From contig WLOT01000003.1 of the NCBI GenBank assembly GCA_009699125.1, positions 1 to 38,921 of the forward strand: a stretch of DNA of 38,921 nt, written 5' to 3'. The notes below the pieces were generated by a model. The model saw only the letters and a program-made list of their open reading frames with translations. It had not been told where the DNA came from and did no database searches. Source of the DNA: Actinomycetota bacterium (GTDB lineage: Bacteria; Actinomycetota; Acidimicrobiia; Acidimicrobiales; Acidimicrobilacustridaceae). The position numbers were made by a program, and so were the translations under genes. Shown here one piece after another: positions 7,120 to 15,747 of this stretch; position 1 is the first letter of the stretch; every line of letters begins with the position of its first letter.

Positions 7120-8090
7120 AGTGCGTGACCTGTCGCGGACCAGCGATCATCGACATACGTCGACACAATTCCAATTTCTGCGCAGAACATTTCATCGAGC
7201 AGTGTCACCGACAGGTGCGCAAGGCAATCGAGGAATTCGAAATGTTTGGGCCTGACGACAAACTTCTCGTTGCGGTTTCGGGCGGCAAAGATTCGCTTGC
7301 AATCTGGGACCTTCTTGTCGACCTCGGCTACGAGGCCGACGGTCTCTACATCGGACTGGGAATCGGCGACTACAGCGACACGTCACTAGATCACGCCCGG
7401 GCCTATGCACACTCGAGAGATCTTCGTCTGATCGAAGTCGATGTCCCGTCGACATTTGGATTCGACATTCCAAATGGATCCCGGGCCGCCAAGCGAGTCC
7501 CGTGCTCGGCCTGCGGTCTGTCGAAGCGCCATCTTTTCGATGAAGAGGCGATCAAGGGTGGTTACGACGTCCTTATCACCGGGCACAATCTCGACGATGA
7601 GGCAGCAGTTCTTTTCGGCAACACCCTGCATTGGCATACCGAGTACCTCGGTCGCCAACTTCCCGTTCTTCCTGCTCGCGACGGCTTCCCTCGAAAGGTG
7701 AAGCCGTTAGTTCGCCTCGCTGAACGAGAAACCGCCGCCTACTGCATCGTTAAGGGCATCGATTATCTCGTCGACGAGTGTCCGATGGCCGCTGGCAACA
7801 AACATCTCAGCTATAAGAATGCACTCAACGAGATTGAGGCGATGTCGCCGGGAGCGAAGCACTCTTTTTACTTCGGGTTCCTCGACCGAGCCGCCGCCTT
7901 CTTCGAAGTTGAGGCATCCATCGACCGCGAAGGCCTCGGAGCCTGTGCATCATGTGGGGCCCCAACGACCTCTGAAATCTGCGCCTTCTGTCGCCTCGTC
8001 GATCGAGCCGGAGGCCAACTTCCCGAACGAACCGGAGTTTCCGCTGTGTCAGTCGATCTTGGTCCAACCCGAACAGGATCAGTCCAGTGA
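7116..8090 (+). CDS. ttuA: TtuA-like tRNA 2-sulfurtransferase (T54 thiolation)
   Basis: This 324-residue PP-loop ATPase is of the TtuA/TtcA superfamily. It has an N-terminal zinc finger (Cys3, Cys6, Cys22, His25), the PP-loop SGGKDS at 55-60, and a C-terminal zinc finger (Cys277, Cys280, Cys289, Cys292). Cys130, Cys133 ('RVPCSACG') and Cys222 ('DECPMA') match the three cysteines that hold the Fe-S cluster in characterised TtuA. The two zinc fingers and cluster spacing are the TtuA pattern rather than TtcA. TtuA makes 2-thioribothymidine at tRNA position 54 using thiocarboxylated TtuB. The start is a GTG overlapping the carrier gene stop, and the end overlaps trmI (GTGA), giving a tRNA T-loop modification operon. 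The exact target in this organism is inferred. Confidence 0.85.
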   Translation: MKCVTCRGPAIIDIRRHNSNFCAEHFIEQCHRQVRKAIEEFEMFGPDDKLLVAVSGGKDSLAIWDLLVDLGYEADGLYIGLGIGDYSDTSLDHARAYAHSRDLRLIEVDVPSTFGFDIPNGSRAAKRVPCSACGLSKRHLFDEEAIKGGYDVLITGHNLDDEAAVLFGNTLHWHTEYLGRQLPVLPARDGFPRKVKPLVRLAERETAAYCIVKGIDYLVDECPMAAGNKHLSYKNALNEIEAMSPGAKHSFYFGFLDRAAAFFEVEASIDREGLGACASCGAPTTSEICAFCRLVDRAGGQLPERTGVSAVSVDLGPTRTGSVQ

Positions 8091-8860
8091 GTCGGTCGTT
8101 CGCCGTGGGCGACCGCGTGCTCCTAATCGACCCAAAGAAACGTCGCTACCTCATTACGTTGAAGCCAGCAGGGGAGTTCCACTCCCACTCGGGATTTGTG
8201 CCCCACGACTCACTGATCGGTTCACCCGAAGGCGTCACTGTGCAGTCAACAAAGAACGTCGCCTATTTGGCTGTGCGACCAACCTTGTCGGACTTTGTGC
8301 TGAAAATGCCGAGAGGCGCTCAAGTCATTTATCCGAAGGATCTCGGGCCGATACTCATGCACGCAGACATCTTTCCGGGTGCTCGAGTTCTTGAATCTGG
8401 TATCGGTTCCGGCGCACTCTCCATGGCGATGTTGCGAGCCGGCGCAGACATCATCGGATACGAACTCAGGGAAGACTTCGCCGATCGTGCGAAAGAGAAC
8501 GTCGAGGCGTTCCTCGGCACCGAGGCGCTCGATCGCTACCGCGTTGAATTGCGTGATTGCTACGACGGCATCGACGAAACCGATCTAGATCGAGTGGTTC
8601 TTGACCTTCCTGAACCGTGGCAGGTAGTTCCGCACGCCGCCAAGGCAATGCATCCGGGCGGAATCCTCTTGGCCTACACGCCGAGCATCGTTCAGGTGAT
8701 GCAACTTCGCCAAGCACTCGAACAGAGTCCTTTCGATATGCCCGAAACACTCGAAGTTCTCAACCGAACGTGGCATGTCGAGGGTGTTGCCGTTCGTCCC
8801 GACCATCGCATGGTTGCCCACACGGGATTCCTCACTCATGCGCGCTTGCTCGGCGGCTGA
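8087..8860 (+). CDS. trmI: tRNA (adenine(58)-N1)-methyltransferase TrmI
   Basis: This 257-residue protein has an N-terminal beta domain ('FAVGDRVLLIDPKKRRYLITLKPAGEFHSHSGFVPHDSLIG') and a class I SAM methyltransferase domain with the glycine-rich motif 'VLESGIGSGALSMAMLRAG' and the catalytic-region 'VVLDLPEPWQVV'. TrmI is a tetramer that methylates N1 of A58 in the T-loop. In actinobacteria it is typically found beside the proteasomal ATPase gene, as here. It is translated from a GTG overlapping the ttuA-like stop. In Thermus the A58 methylation promotes thiolation of T54, so the operon arrangement has functional sense. That link is from prior knowledge, not from this sequence. Confidence 0.95.
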   Translation: MSRSFAVGDRVLLIDPKKRRYLITLKPAGEFHSHSGFVPHDSLIGSPEGVTVQSTKNVAYLAVRPTLSDFVLKMPRGAQVIYPKDLGPILMHADIFPGARVLESGIGSGALSMAMLRAGADIIGYELREDFADRAKENVEAFLGTEALDRYRVELRDCYDGIDETDLDRVVLDLPEPWQVVPHAAKAMHPGGILLAYTPSIVQVMQLRQALEQSPFDMPETLEVLNRTWHVEGVAVRPDHRMVAHTGFLTHARLLGG

Positions 8861-8896
8861 ACGAGCCCTTGTGCTGATTGTCCGGCGGGCCTTTCG

Positions 8897-10072
8897 ATGA
8901 ACATTGTCGACATTGCGCTTCTCGTAGTCGTTGCCCTGGCCGCCTTCGGTGGCTACCGCCTCGGGTTCATCACGAGGGTCGTGTCATGGATCGGTTTGGC
9001 CGCTGGTCTTGCTCTCGCGGTGTGGCTCCTGCCCAAGTTCCTGAACCAACTCGGTTCTGCAAACCACGGCCTCGTGCTCGTACTCTCCATAGGACTACTT
9101 CTCATCGGAGCCTCACTCGGGCAGGCGCTTGGATTCGTCGTGGGTGGTCGCCTCTCCCCACATCGCCGCGATGGAGCCTTTGGCATCGTTGACCGAACGA
9201 TGGGAGCGATTGCAGGACTGGCCGGAGTTGTCGTCATCTTGTGGCTCGTCATCCCGGTGTTCGTTGCCAGTCCCGGGTGGATCTCCACCCAAACCTCGAA
9301 TTCCTGGATCGCTCGATCAGTAAATAACTCGCTCCCACCAGCACCTGACGCGATGCAGGCGCTCAGGTCGGTCATTGGGGACGGTTCGTTTCCGGACGTT
9401 TTCGATGCGTTGCGACCCTCACCTAATTTGGGCACGCCACCGCCGTCAACCGGACTCACTCTCGAAACCGCGGCGGCCGTGGCTCGTTCGGTGGTCAAGG
9501 TTGAGGGGCCAGCATGCAGCAAGATCCAAGACGGTTCCGGATTCGTCGTGCGAGAAGGTCTCATCGCAACGAACGCACACGTCGTTGCTGGTGAACGTAC
9601 AACCACGATTATCCGAAACGATGGTCGACGCTTCGAAGGATCCGTTGTCGCGTTCGATCCCGAGCGGGATCTCGCGATCGTTCGGGTGAACAGTTTCGAT
9701 CGCCCTGCGCTCCAAATTGCAAATGATCCAAAACCCTCCGGCGATGAAATAACCGGTGGAGTGTTTGGTCATCCGGGTGGCGAGCCACTCAGGATTGCTC
9801 CGTTCAAAGTCGCGCGAGTCATCAACGCAACCGGCCGCGATATCTATGGCTCGAACCGCACTGAGAGAAAGGTCCTCGAGCTATCCGCTTCCTTACGTCC
9901 CGGAGACTCGGGGTCTGCACTTGCGAACGCTGATGGGGTTGTTGTGGGAATTGCCTTCGCGATTGCCCGCGACGTCGAGAACGTCGCCTATGCCTTGGCG
10001 CCTTCAGAACTCCAGGACGTTCTCGCAACAGTGAACGGTGCGACTGTTAGTACTGGATCCTGCGTCAGTTGA
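8897..10072 (+). CDS. MarP-like membrane-anchored serine protease
   Basis: This 391-residue protein has four hydrophobic spans in the first 125 residues, resembling colicin V production protein (CvpA), then an extracytoplasmic trypsin-like domain. The catalytic triad is His228 (TNAHVVAG), Asp258 (PERDLAIVRV) and Ser338 (RPGDSGSAL). Cys207 and Cys389 flank the protease domain and could form the disulfide known in the mycobacterial homologue MarP (Rv3671c), which acts in the periplasm under acid and oxidative stress. The length agrees with MarP. A strong terminator follows at 10111. No clear ribosome site or -10 box is seen before the ATG at 8897, 36 nt after trmI, so it may be read from the upstream operon. 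Confidence 0.92.
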   Translation: MNIVDIALLVVVALAAFGGYRLGFITRVVSWIGLAAGLALAVWLLPKFLNQLGSANHGLVLVLSIGLLLIGASLGQALGFVVGGRLSPHRRDGAFGIVDRTMGAIAGLAGVVVILWLVIPVFVASPGWISTQTSNSWIARSVNNSLPPAPDAMQALRSVIGDGSFPDVFDALRPSPNLGTPPPSTGLTLETAAAVARSVVKVEGPACSKIQDGSGFVVREGLIATNAHVVAGERTTTIIRNDGRRFEGSVVAFDPERDLAIVRVNSFDRPALQIANDPKPSGDEITGGVFGHPGGEPLRIAPFKVARVINATGRDIYGSNRTERKVLELSASLRPGDSGSALANADGVVVGIAFAIARDVENVAYALAPSELQDVLATVNGATVSTGSCVS

Positions 10073-10110
10073 GATCAGATTCTGCGAGCTGTTGAAGGAA
10101 ATCAGAAATG

Positions 10111-10140
10111 AAAGAGCCCCAGCATCGCTGGGGCTCTTTT
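10111..10140. terminator. Strong bidirectional rho-independent terminator
   Basis: AAAGAGCCCCAGC and GCTGGGGCTCTTTT form a 13-bp stem around an ATC loop. A-rich sequence precedes it and T-rich sequence follows it, so it can stop transcription from either side. It separates the MarP-like gene from the convergent ferredoxin gene. Confidence 0.92.
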
Positions 10141-10168
10141 GAAACTTCAGACGTTTTGGAAGCGGAGA

Positions 10169-10405
10169 TCACTCAACTTCAATGAAGATGCATTCTCCGG
10201 GGCACTCTTCGGCGGACTCAATGACACCATCAAGTTGACCGTCGGGGATGTTGGCGAGACCAGCCGCGCCGCCAGGATCGGAAAACACCTTGTCGCCCTC
10301 TTTGACATAAGCGAGACCGTCGTCAAGCAGCGTGAACACGTCAGGGGCGATCTCCTCGCAGAGTCCGTCGCCTGTGCAGAGATCCTGATCGATCCAGACC
10401 TTCAT
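10169..10405 (-). CDS. Ferredoxin, P450-type [3Fe-4S]/[4Fe-4S]
   Basis: This 78-residue acidic ferredoxin has Cys10-x5-Cys16 ('CTGDGLC') and a C-terminal Cys68-Pro ('ECPGECIFIE'), the layout of small actinobacterial ferredoxins that serve cytochromes P450 and similar oxygenases and mostly carry a [3Fe-4S] cluster. An extra cysteine at 72 (CPGEC) replaces the usual small residue. A GAAGAGGT ribosome site lies about 9-10 nt before the ATG. The gene faces the MarP-like gene across the shared terminator and is divergent from arc. No P450 is in the window, so its partner is unknown. Confidence 0.9.
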   Translation of the reverse strand: MKVWIDQDLCTGDGLCEEIAPDVFTLLDDGLAYVKEGDKVFSDPGGAAGLANIPDGQLDGVIESAEECPGECIFIEVE

Positions 10406-10568
10406 GTGTCACTACACCTCTTCGTGAGGGGGAAATGGGAACGTCAGAAACCATAGTGGCTCCGGCACCGTTGGAAGAACCGGGCGGCTCATTCTTCTTG
10501 AATCTGCAGGTCACGCCTGTTCTGGTCAGTCACGGCGCGGAGAGTGCCGATAGGGTCCCTCGGACGAC

Positions 10569-10576
10569 AAGGAGGT
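10569..10576 (+). promoter_or_regulatory. Strong Shine-Dalgarno of arc
   Basis: AAGGAGGT lies 7 nt before the ATG at 10584. Most genes here have weak or no ribosome sites, so this marks arc as a leadered, efficiently initiated message at the head of the proteasome cluster. I saw no convincing -10/-35 pair in the 178-nt gap upstream. Confidence 0.75.
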
Positions 10577-10583
10577 CTGTGCA

Positions 10584-12341
10584 ATGAGTCCCCAGGATCC
10601 GAATGTTGGCAACAGTTCTCCCGACGATGAGCTGCGTGAACAGTTCCGCGTTCTCGAAGAGGAAGTCGCGTCTCTACGCCGCCGCCTCCAAGATGCTCCC
10701 AAGCGAGTCCGAACCCTCGAGGAGCGCTTGCTCGAGACCAAGGGGCAGCTTTCTCAAGCGGTCAATCAGAACGAGAAGTTGACCTTTACATTGCGCGAGG
10801 CGAGAGATCACATCGCAGCACTACGGGACGAGGTTGAAAAGCTCAGTCAGCCTCCTGCGGCCTATGGCACGTTCATCGATCACAACGATGATGGAACTGT
10901 CGATGTCTTCTCTAGTGGCCGAAAGGTGCGGGTTTCTCTCCATCCCGATATTTCGGCTGCCGAACTCGTTCGAGGCTCCGAAGTCGTTCTTAACGAGTCT
11001 CTCAATGTCGTGCTTGCGCGGGCCCCAGAACGCACGGGCGAGGTCGTGACATTTAAAGAACTCCTGAGCGACGGCCATCGCGCAATGGTTGTTGGCCGCG
11101 CCGACGAAGAACAGGTGGTCGAGGTTGGCGCTGACCTGCTCGGCGTCAAACTTCGTTCTGGTGATTCGGTGCTCCTTGATCCACGTGCATCGATGCTGCT
11201 CGAGAAGCTCCCGCGCCCAGACGTCGAAGAACTTGTGCTCGAAGAAGTTCCAGACATCTCCTATGCCGACGTCGGCGGGCTCGATTCCCAAATCGAACAG
11301 ATCATGGATGCAGTTGAGCTTCCATTCCTGCATCACGATCTTTTTGCCGAGCACCAACTTCCCGCACCGAAGGGCATTCTTCTTTACGGTCCTCCTGGAT
11401 GCGGGAAGACGCTTATCGCGAAGGCCGTAGCCAATTCCCTTGCAAAGAAAGTGTCAGAGGTATCCGGCGACGAGCATGCTCGTAGCTATTTCCTCAATAT
11501 CAAAGGGCCCGAACTTCTCAATAAGTACGTCGGCGAAACCGAGCGCCAAATCCGACTTGTGTTCGAACGTGCTCGCGAGAAGAGCGAAGAAGGGTGGCCC
11601 GTCATCGTCTTCTTCGACGAGATGGATTCACTCTTCCGTACACGCGGAACCGGTATCAGTTCAGATATGGAATCCACCATCGTCCCGCAGTTGCTTGCAG
11701 AGATCGATGGTGTCGAGACCCTCAAGAACGTGATTGTGATCGGCGCTTCGAACCGCGAAGACCTCATCGATCCCGCGATCCTCCGACCTGGGCGACTCGA
11801 CGTGAAGATCAAGATCGAAAGACCCGACGAGAATTCGGCTGCGCAGATCTTTGCTCGGTATCTCACTGCCGATTTGCCACTCGACATCGTCGAAGTTGAT
11901 TCACTTGGCGGAGGAGATCCTGAAAAGACCGTTCGAGTGATGATCGAACAGACCGTTGCCGAGATGTACCGCGAGGACGAAGCGAATCAATTCCTCGAAG
12001 TCACATACCAAAACGGCGACAAAGAACTTATGTACTTCAAGGACTTTTCATCTGGAGCGATGATCGAGAACATCGTGCGTCGAGCGAAGAAACTTGCGAT
12101 CAAACGATTTTTGCGCACCGGTGAACGCGGCATCCGAGTCAACGACATGTTCGAGTCGATTCACCAGGAGTACAAAGAGCACGAAGACCTTCCGAATACG
12201 ACCAATCCGGATGACTGGGCCAAGATTTCAGGAAAGAAGGGCGAGCGGATTATTTACATCCGTACCCTTGTGAAGCATTCCGAATCAGAAACATCTGGTG
12301 GTCGCTCCATCGAGCGAGTTGGCACCGGTCAGTACCTCTGA
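10584..12341 (+). CDS. arc: Proteasome-associated AAA+ ATPase ARC/Mpa
   Basis: This 585-residue ATPase unfolds pupylated proteins and feeds them to the 20S core. It has an N-terminal coiled coil (about 15-88) that binds Pup, then tandem OB domains ('[26 protein letters not shown]...'), then the AAA+ domain with Walker A GPPGCGKT at 269-276, Walker B VIVFFDE at 340-346, and the SRH region '[22 protein letters not shown]'. The C-terminus GTGQYL carries the penultimate tyrosine motif that docks into the 20S alpha ring. The family length is normal. It opens the cluster arc-dop-pup-prcB-prcA-pafA. Confidence 0.97.
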   Translation: MSPQDPNVGNSSPDDELREQFRVLEEEVASLRRRLQDAPKRVRTLEERLLETKGQLSQAVNQNEKLTFTLREARDHIAALRDEVEKLSQPPAAYGTFIDHNDDGTVDVFSSGRKVRVSLHPDISAAELVRGSEVVLNESLNVVLARAPERTGEVVTFKELLSDGHRAMVVGRADEEQVVEVGADLLGVKLRSGDSVLLDPRASMLLEKLPRPDVEELVLEEVPDISYADVGGLDSQIEQIMDAVELPFLHHDLFAEHQLPAPKGILLYGPPGCGKTLIAKAVANSLAKKVSEVSGDEHARSYFLNIKGPELLNKYVGETERQIRLVFERAREKSEEGWPVIVFFDEMDSLFRTRGTGISSDMESTIVPQLLAEIDGVETLKNVIVIGASNREDLIDPAILRPGRLDVKIKIERPDENSAAQIFARYLTADLPLDIVEVDSLGGGDPEKTVRVMIEQTVAEMYREDEANQFLEVTYQNGDKELMYFKDFSSGAMIENIVRRAKKLAIKRFLRTGERGIRVNDMFESIHQEYKEHEDLPNTTNPDDWAKISGKKGERIIYIRTLVKHSESETSGGRSIERVGTGQYL

Positions 12342-12373
12342 GAATGAGCCGGAAGCATCAGTAGGGACTTTTC

Positions 12374-13885
12374 GTGGCGATCAGAAAGATCTGTGGAATC
12401 GAAACTGAATACGGCATCGTTCATCGCGGCGTCGACGATCCGAATCCGATTACCGCGTCTTCCATCCTGATCAATTCCTACCTCAGCGATCTCAGTAGAT
12501 CTGGCGGCGCCGTGCATGGAGCCCCTGGAGTTGGATGGGATTTCGAATTCGAGACTCCTGGTGCCGATGCCCGAGGTGTTGCCAATCCCTCTGCGATGCC
12601 CCCCGAAGTTGAGACACACATGGTGAATGCAGTACTCACCAACGGAGCTCGTTACTACGTCGATCACGCTCATCCGGAGCTGTCAACGCCGGAGTGTGGC
12701 GATGCTTTTTCGGTCACCACCTTTGACCGTTCAGCCGAACTGATTTTGGAGCGGTCGATGAGGGCCGCCGACTCTCTTTTGCCCGACGGTCAGTCCATCG
12801 TTGTCTACAAGAACAATTCCGATGGAAAGGGGAACTCGTATGGATGTCACGAGAACTACCTCATCGATCGAGACCTCCCTTTCGGCAGGATCGTGGCCGA
12901 GATCACCCCGCACTTCATCACCCGACAGATTTACTGCGGCGCAGGAAAAGTTGGTAGCGAACTCGGATTCCCATCTGACGTCATTCCGTTCCAGATCAGT
13001 CAGAGGGCAGACTTTTTCGAAGAAGAGGTTGGGCTTGAGACAACCTTGAAGCGACCGATCATTAACACCCGCGATGAGCCCCACGCCGATCCTCAGAAGT
13101 ACCGACGCCTACACGTCATCATCGGCGACGCCAATATGAGTGAGGTTGCGACATTTCTGAAGGTCGGCTCAACAGCCTTGGTCCTCGCGATGATCGAGGA
13201 CGACTGGATCAAGAGAGATCTCCGATTTGCCGCTCCGATTTATGCACTTCGTTCCGTCAGCACCGATCTTTCCCTGACCGTTGCGTTGCCGTTAGAGACG
13301 GGCGGCTCAGTGACAGCGCTGGAATTGCAGCGTTACCTCTTCGAACGAGCTGTCGATTGGGGCGAGCATCACGGCTTCTCTGTGGTCGGTGAGAACGTAG
13401 GGCCCGAAATCCTCCGTCGTTGGGACGAGGCTCTCGCCGGTCTTGAAAACAATCCTGAATCTCTAGCAACAACTGTCGATTGGATCGCGAAGTACCGACT
13501 TATCAACGCCTACCGAGAGCGACACGGTCTCGAATGGGGCGATGCACGGCTTCACGCACTTGATCTGCAATATCACGACCTCCGTCCAGAAAAGTCGCTT
13601 TCTCGGCGGGTAGGTCTCGAAACCATCTGTGGGAACGAGGAGATCCTCAATGGAATCTCTTTACCCCCAGAGGACACTCGTGCCTACTTCCGCGGCGCAT
13701 GTTTGGCGAAGTTTGGCGACGAGATCATTTCCGCGAATTGGGACTCTATGGTCTTCGACATCGGCACTGAACCGCTCCGGAGAGTGGCGATGATGGAACC
13801 GTCGCGAGGAACTGCCGCTCATGTGGCTAGCGTGATTGAATCCAGTCACTCCGCAGCTGAGTTGCTTGCCAAACTCGATGCGTAG
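12374..13885 (+). CDS. dop: Deamidase/depupylase of Pup, Dop
   Basis: This 503-residue carboxylate-amine ligase-fold enzyme deamidates the C-terminal Gln of Pup to Glu and removes Pup from substrates. The N-terminal 'KICGIETEYGI' provides ATP/metal-binding Glu residues. The nucleophile-position Asp is about Asp97 in 'YYVDHAHPELSTPE'. It carries the extra segment (about 42-80, with 'GAPGVGWDFEFETPGADARG') that distinguishes Dop from PafA, which lacks it. The GTG start at 12374 follows AGGGA. The Pup encoded here ends in Gln, so Dop activity is required before ligation. Confidence 0.95.
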   Translation: MAIRKICGIETEYGIVHRGVDDPNPITASSILINSYLSDLSRSGGAVHGAPGVGWDFEFETPGADARGVANPSAMPPEVETHMVNAVLTNGARYYVDHAHPELSTPECGDAFSVTTFDRSAELILERSMRAADSLLPDGQSIVVYKNNSDGKGNSYGCHENYLIDRDLPFGRIVAEITPHFITRQIYCGAGKVGSELGFPSDVIPFQISQRADFFEEEVGLETTLKRPIINTRDEPHADPQKYRRLHVIIGDANMSEVATFLKVGSTALVLAMIEDDWIKRDLRFAAPIYALRSVSTDLSLTVALPLETGGSVTALELQRYLFERAVDWGEHHGFSVVGENVGPEILRRWDEALAGLENNPESLATTVDWIAKYRLINAYRERHGLEWGDARLHALDLQYHDLRPEKSLSRRVGLETICGNEEILNGISLPPEDTRAYFRGACLAKFGDEIISANWDSMVFDIGTEPLRRVAMMEPSRGTAAHVASVIESSHSAAELLAKLDA

Positions 13886-13895
13886 GGGAGTGGTC

Positions 13896-13909
13896 TCCGT
13901 TACTACGGA
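13896..13909. repeat. Small hairpin in dop-pup gap
   Basis: Within the 54-nt gap, TCCGT and ACGGA can pair around TACT. There is no T-run. It may modulate pup expression or simply be incidental. Confidence 0.3.
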
Positions 13910-13939
13910 ACGTTTCGAACTCGACTTCTAGGAGGTGCC

Positions 13940-14134
13940 ATGGCTGAGCGTGAGCAGATCAAACGAACACCAACTGAGCGTTCCGAAGAGACAGTGGACG
14001 AAGCGCCTCCAAGTTCGGACGCGGGCGAAAAACTCAAGGCAGAACTTGATGATCTCCTTGATGAGATCGATGAAGTCCTCGAGACGAATGCCGAAGATTT
14101 TGTGCGGAGTTTCGTGCAAAAGGGTGGCCAGTAG
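13940..14134 (+). CDS. pup: Prokaryotic ubiquitin-like protein Pup
   Basis: This 64-residue, acidic, mostly disordered protein has a central helix ('[32 protein letters not shown]') that binds the ARC coiled coil. It ends Gly-Gly-Gln, the deamidation-requiring form. After Dop makes the C-terminal Glu, PafA links it to substrate lysines. An AGGAGGT ribosome site (13930-13936) lies only 3 nt from the ATG, which is unusually close. The position between dop and prcB is the conserved one. Confidence 0.98.
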   Translation: MAEREQIKRTPTERSEETVDEAPPSSDAGEKLKAELDDLLDEIDEVLETNAEDFVRSFVQKGGQ

Positions 14135-14163
14135 CCGCCACAGGCGGACCGCAGCCAAACCGG

Positions 14164-14169
14164 TAGCCT
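14164..14169 (+). promoter_or_regulatory. Putative -10 box of prcB, leaderless
   Basis: TAGCCT lies 7 nt before GTG 14177. It suggests an internal promoter that gives a leaderless prcBA transcript starting at the GTG rather than at the ATG two codons later. Confidence 0.5.
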
Positions 14170-14176
14170 CTCAACC

Positions 14177-15019
14177 GTGAGTATGCCGTTCTTCAATCCA
14201 GCCGAGGATCCAGGTCCCGACTTCGCCGCTCTCGCGAAGTTGCAGGGCCTCGTTCCAGTGCCCCCTTCTGCTGCAGTCGATGAGCGGCTTCAGATAACCC
14301 ATGCAACAACGGTCGTGGCCATTCGTTACGCCGACGGTGTTGTGATGGCTGGTGATCGGCGAGCAACGTCCGGACACATCATCAGCCACCGAGCGATCGA
14401 GAAGGTCTTTCCTGCTGATCGCCATTCCGGTGTCGCGATTGCCGGAGCGGCAGGACCAGCGATGGAAATGGTCAAACTTTTCCAGTTGCAGCTCGAGCAT
14501 TACGAAAAGGTTGAAGGCTCGCAGCTCTCGCTCGAGGGCAAGGCGAACCAGCTCGGTCAAATGGTTCGCAACAATCTCCCGGCGGCAATGCAGGGTCTAG
14601 CGGTGGTGCCTATTTTTGCTGGCTTCGACACGCGTCGTTCAATGGGTCGTCTCTTTCAATATGACATCACCGGCGGGCGGTACGAAGAGTCCAATTTCGC
14701 AACAAGCGGTTCAGGCGGATCCCTTGCGGGGTCAGTCGTCAAGATGCGGTTCCATGAGGGACTCACTCGGGACGATGCAGTTGATTTAGCGATTACTGCT
14801 CTGTTCGAAGCTGCCGATGAAGACTCAGCCACGGGTGGCCCAGACATGGTGCGAGGCATCTACCCCGTGATCGCCACGATTACCTCCAATGGCTTTGAGA
14901 GAGTGGCCGACACCGAAATCGCCCAACGATTCGTTGGGCTTCTCGACGCCCTCTCAAGTCGCGATGGCGGCGGCCGCTTGCCTGAAACCTCCACCGAAAC
15001 CGCAGGGGGTGCCCGATGA
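14177..15019 (+). CDS. prcB: 20S proteasome beta subunit
   Basis: This 280-residue proteolytic subunit is made with a propeptide. Self-cleavage before Thr44 ('THA|TTVVAIRYADGVVMAGDRRAT') exposes the N-terminal threonine nucleophile. Asp and Lys residues typical of the Ntn-hydrolase site follow ('GDRRAT', 'EKVFPAD'). The start is taken as GTG 14177 because a -10-like TAGCCT lies 7 nt upstream; ATG 14183 is the alternative and changes only two residues. The stop overlaps the prcA start by 4 nt (ATGA), giving coupled synthesis of the two ring types. Confidence 0.97.
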   Translation: MSMPFFNPAEDPGPDFAALAKLQGLVPVPPSAAVDERLQITHATTVVAIRYADGVVMAGDRRATSGHIISHRAIEKVFPADRHSGVAIAGAAGPAMEMVKLFQLQLEHYEKVEGSQLSLEGKANQLGQMVRNNLPAAMQGLAVVPIFAGFDTRRSMGRLFQYDITGGRYEESNFATSGSGGSLAGSVVKMRFHEGLTRDDAVDLAITALFEAADEDSATGGPDMVRGIYPVIATITSNGFERVADTEIAQRFVGLLDALSSRDGGGRLPETSTETAGGAR

Positions 15020-15699
15020 GCATGCCGTTTTATGTCGCTCCCGAACAGGTGATGAAAGATCGGGCCGATTACGCCCGTAAGGGCATCGCTCGCGGCCGTT
15101 CACTTGTCGCCACGCAATTTGCCGGTGGCATCGCGATAGTTGCCGAGAATCCGTCAACCACCCTCCGCAAGGTCAGCGAGATCTACGACCGCATCGCGTT
15201 TGCTGGTGTTGGCAAGTACAACGAGTTTGACCAACTTCGGATCGCCGGCGTTCGTGCTGCCGATCTGAAAGGTTTCTCCTACAGCCGTGAAGACGTCGAC
15301 GCTCGAAGCCTTGGAAACCAGTACGCGCAAATTCTCGGTCAGGTCTTTACCCACGAGATGAAACCTATGGAGGTTGAGATCCTCGTCGCTGAGGTCGGAC
15401 TCACATCGGAAGATGATCAGTTCTTCCACATCCTCTACGACGGCACCGTGATGGACGAAGACCGATTCACTGTGCTCGGCGGCGATGCTGACGCTATTGC
15501 GAATCGGCTCGAAGAATCGTGGGCGCCCGAGCTCGACCTCCGAGGCGTCCTTGCAGTTGCGGTCGCTGCACTCGCTGGGCCCGATCGAACTCTCGAGGCA
15601 GCGGACCTTGAGGTCGCCGTTCTTGATCGGGGAGCCGATCGTCGAGCATTTCGGCGTATCGAGCGTTCCGAGTTGCCAAAATTCCTGCCCAAAAACTGA
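15016..15699 (+). CDS. prcA: 20S proteasome alpha subunit
   Basis: This 227-residue alpha-ring subunit shapes the gate and the docking pocket for the ARC GQYL tail. The N-terminal 'MSMPFYVAPEQVMKDRADYARKGIARGRSLVATQFAGGIAIVAEN' is the conserved gate and first-strand region. It lacks a catalytic Thr and a propeptide, as expected. The C-terminus is shorter than in mycobacteria. It overlaps prcB by 4 nt. Confidence 0.96.
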   Translation: MSMPFYVAPEQVMKDRADYARKGIARGRSLVATQFAGGIAIVAENPSTTLRKVSEIYDRIAFAGVGKYNEFDQLRIAGVRAADLKGFSYSREDVDARSLGNQYAQILGQVFTHEMKPMEVEILVAEVGLTSEDDQFFHILYDGTVMDEDRFTVLGGDADAIANRLEESWAPELDLRGVLAVAVAALAGPDRTLEAADLEVAVLDRGADRRAFRRIERSELPKFLPKN

Positions 15700-15735
15700 T
15701 TCCGATTTGATCACACCCCACCATGCGGTCGCCGA

Positions 15736-15741
15736 TAGCGT
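15736..15741 (+). promoter_or_regulatory. Putative -10 box of pafA, leaderless
   Basis: TAGCGT lies 6 nt before ATG 15748 in the 48-nt prcA-pafA gap. It is the same arrangement as at several other starts here and suggests pafA has its own promoter. Confidence 0.5.
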
Positions 15742-15747
15742 GCCGGT

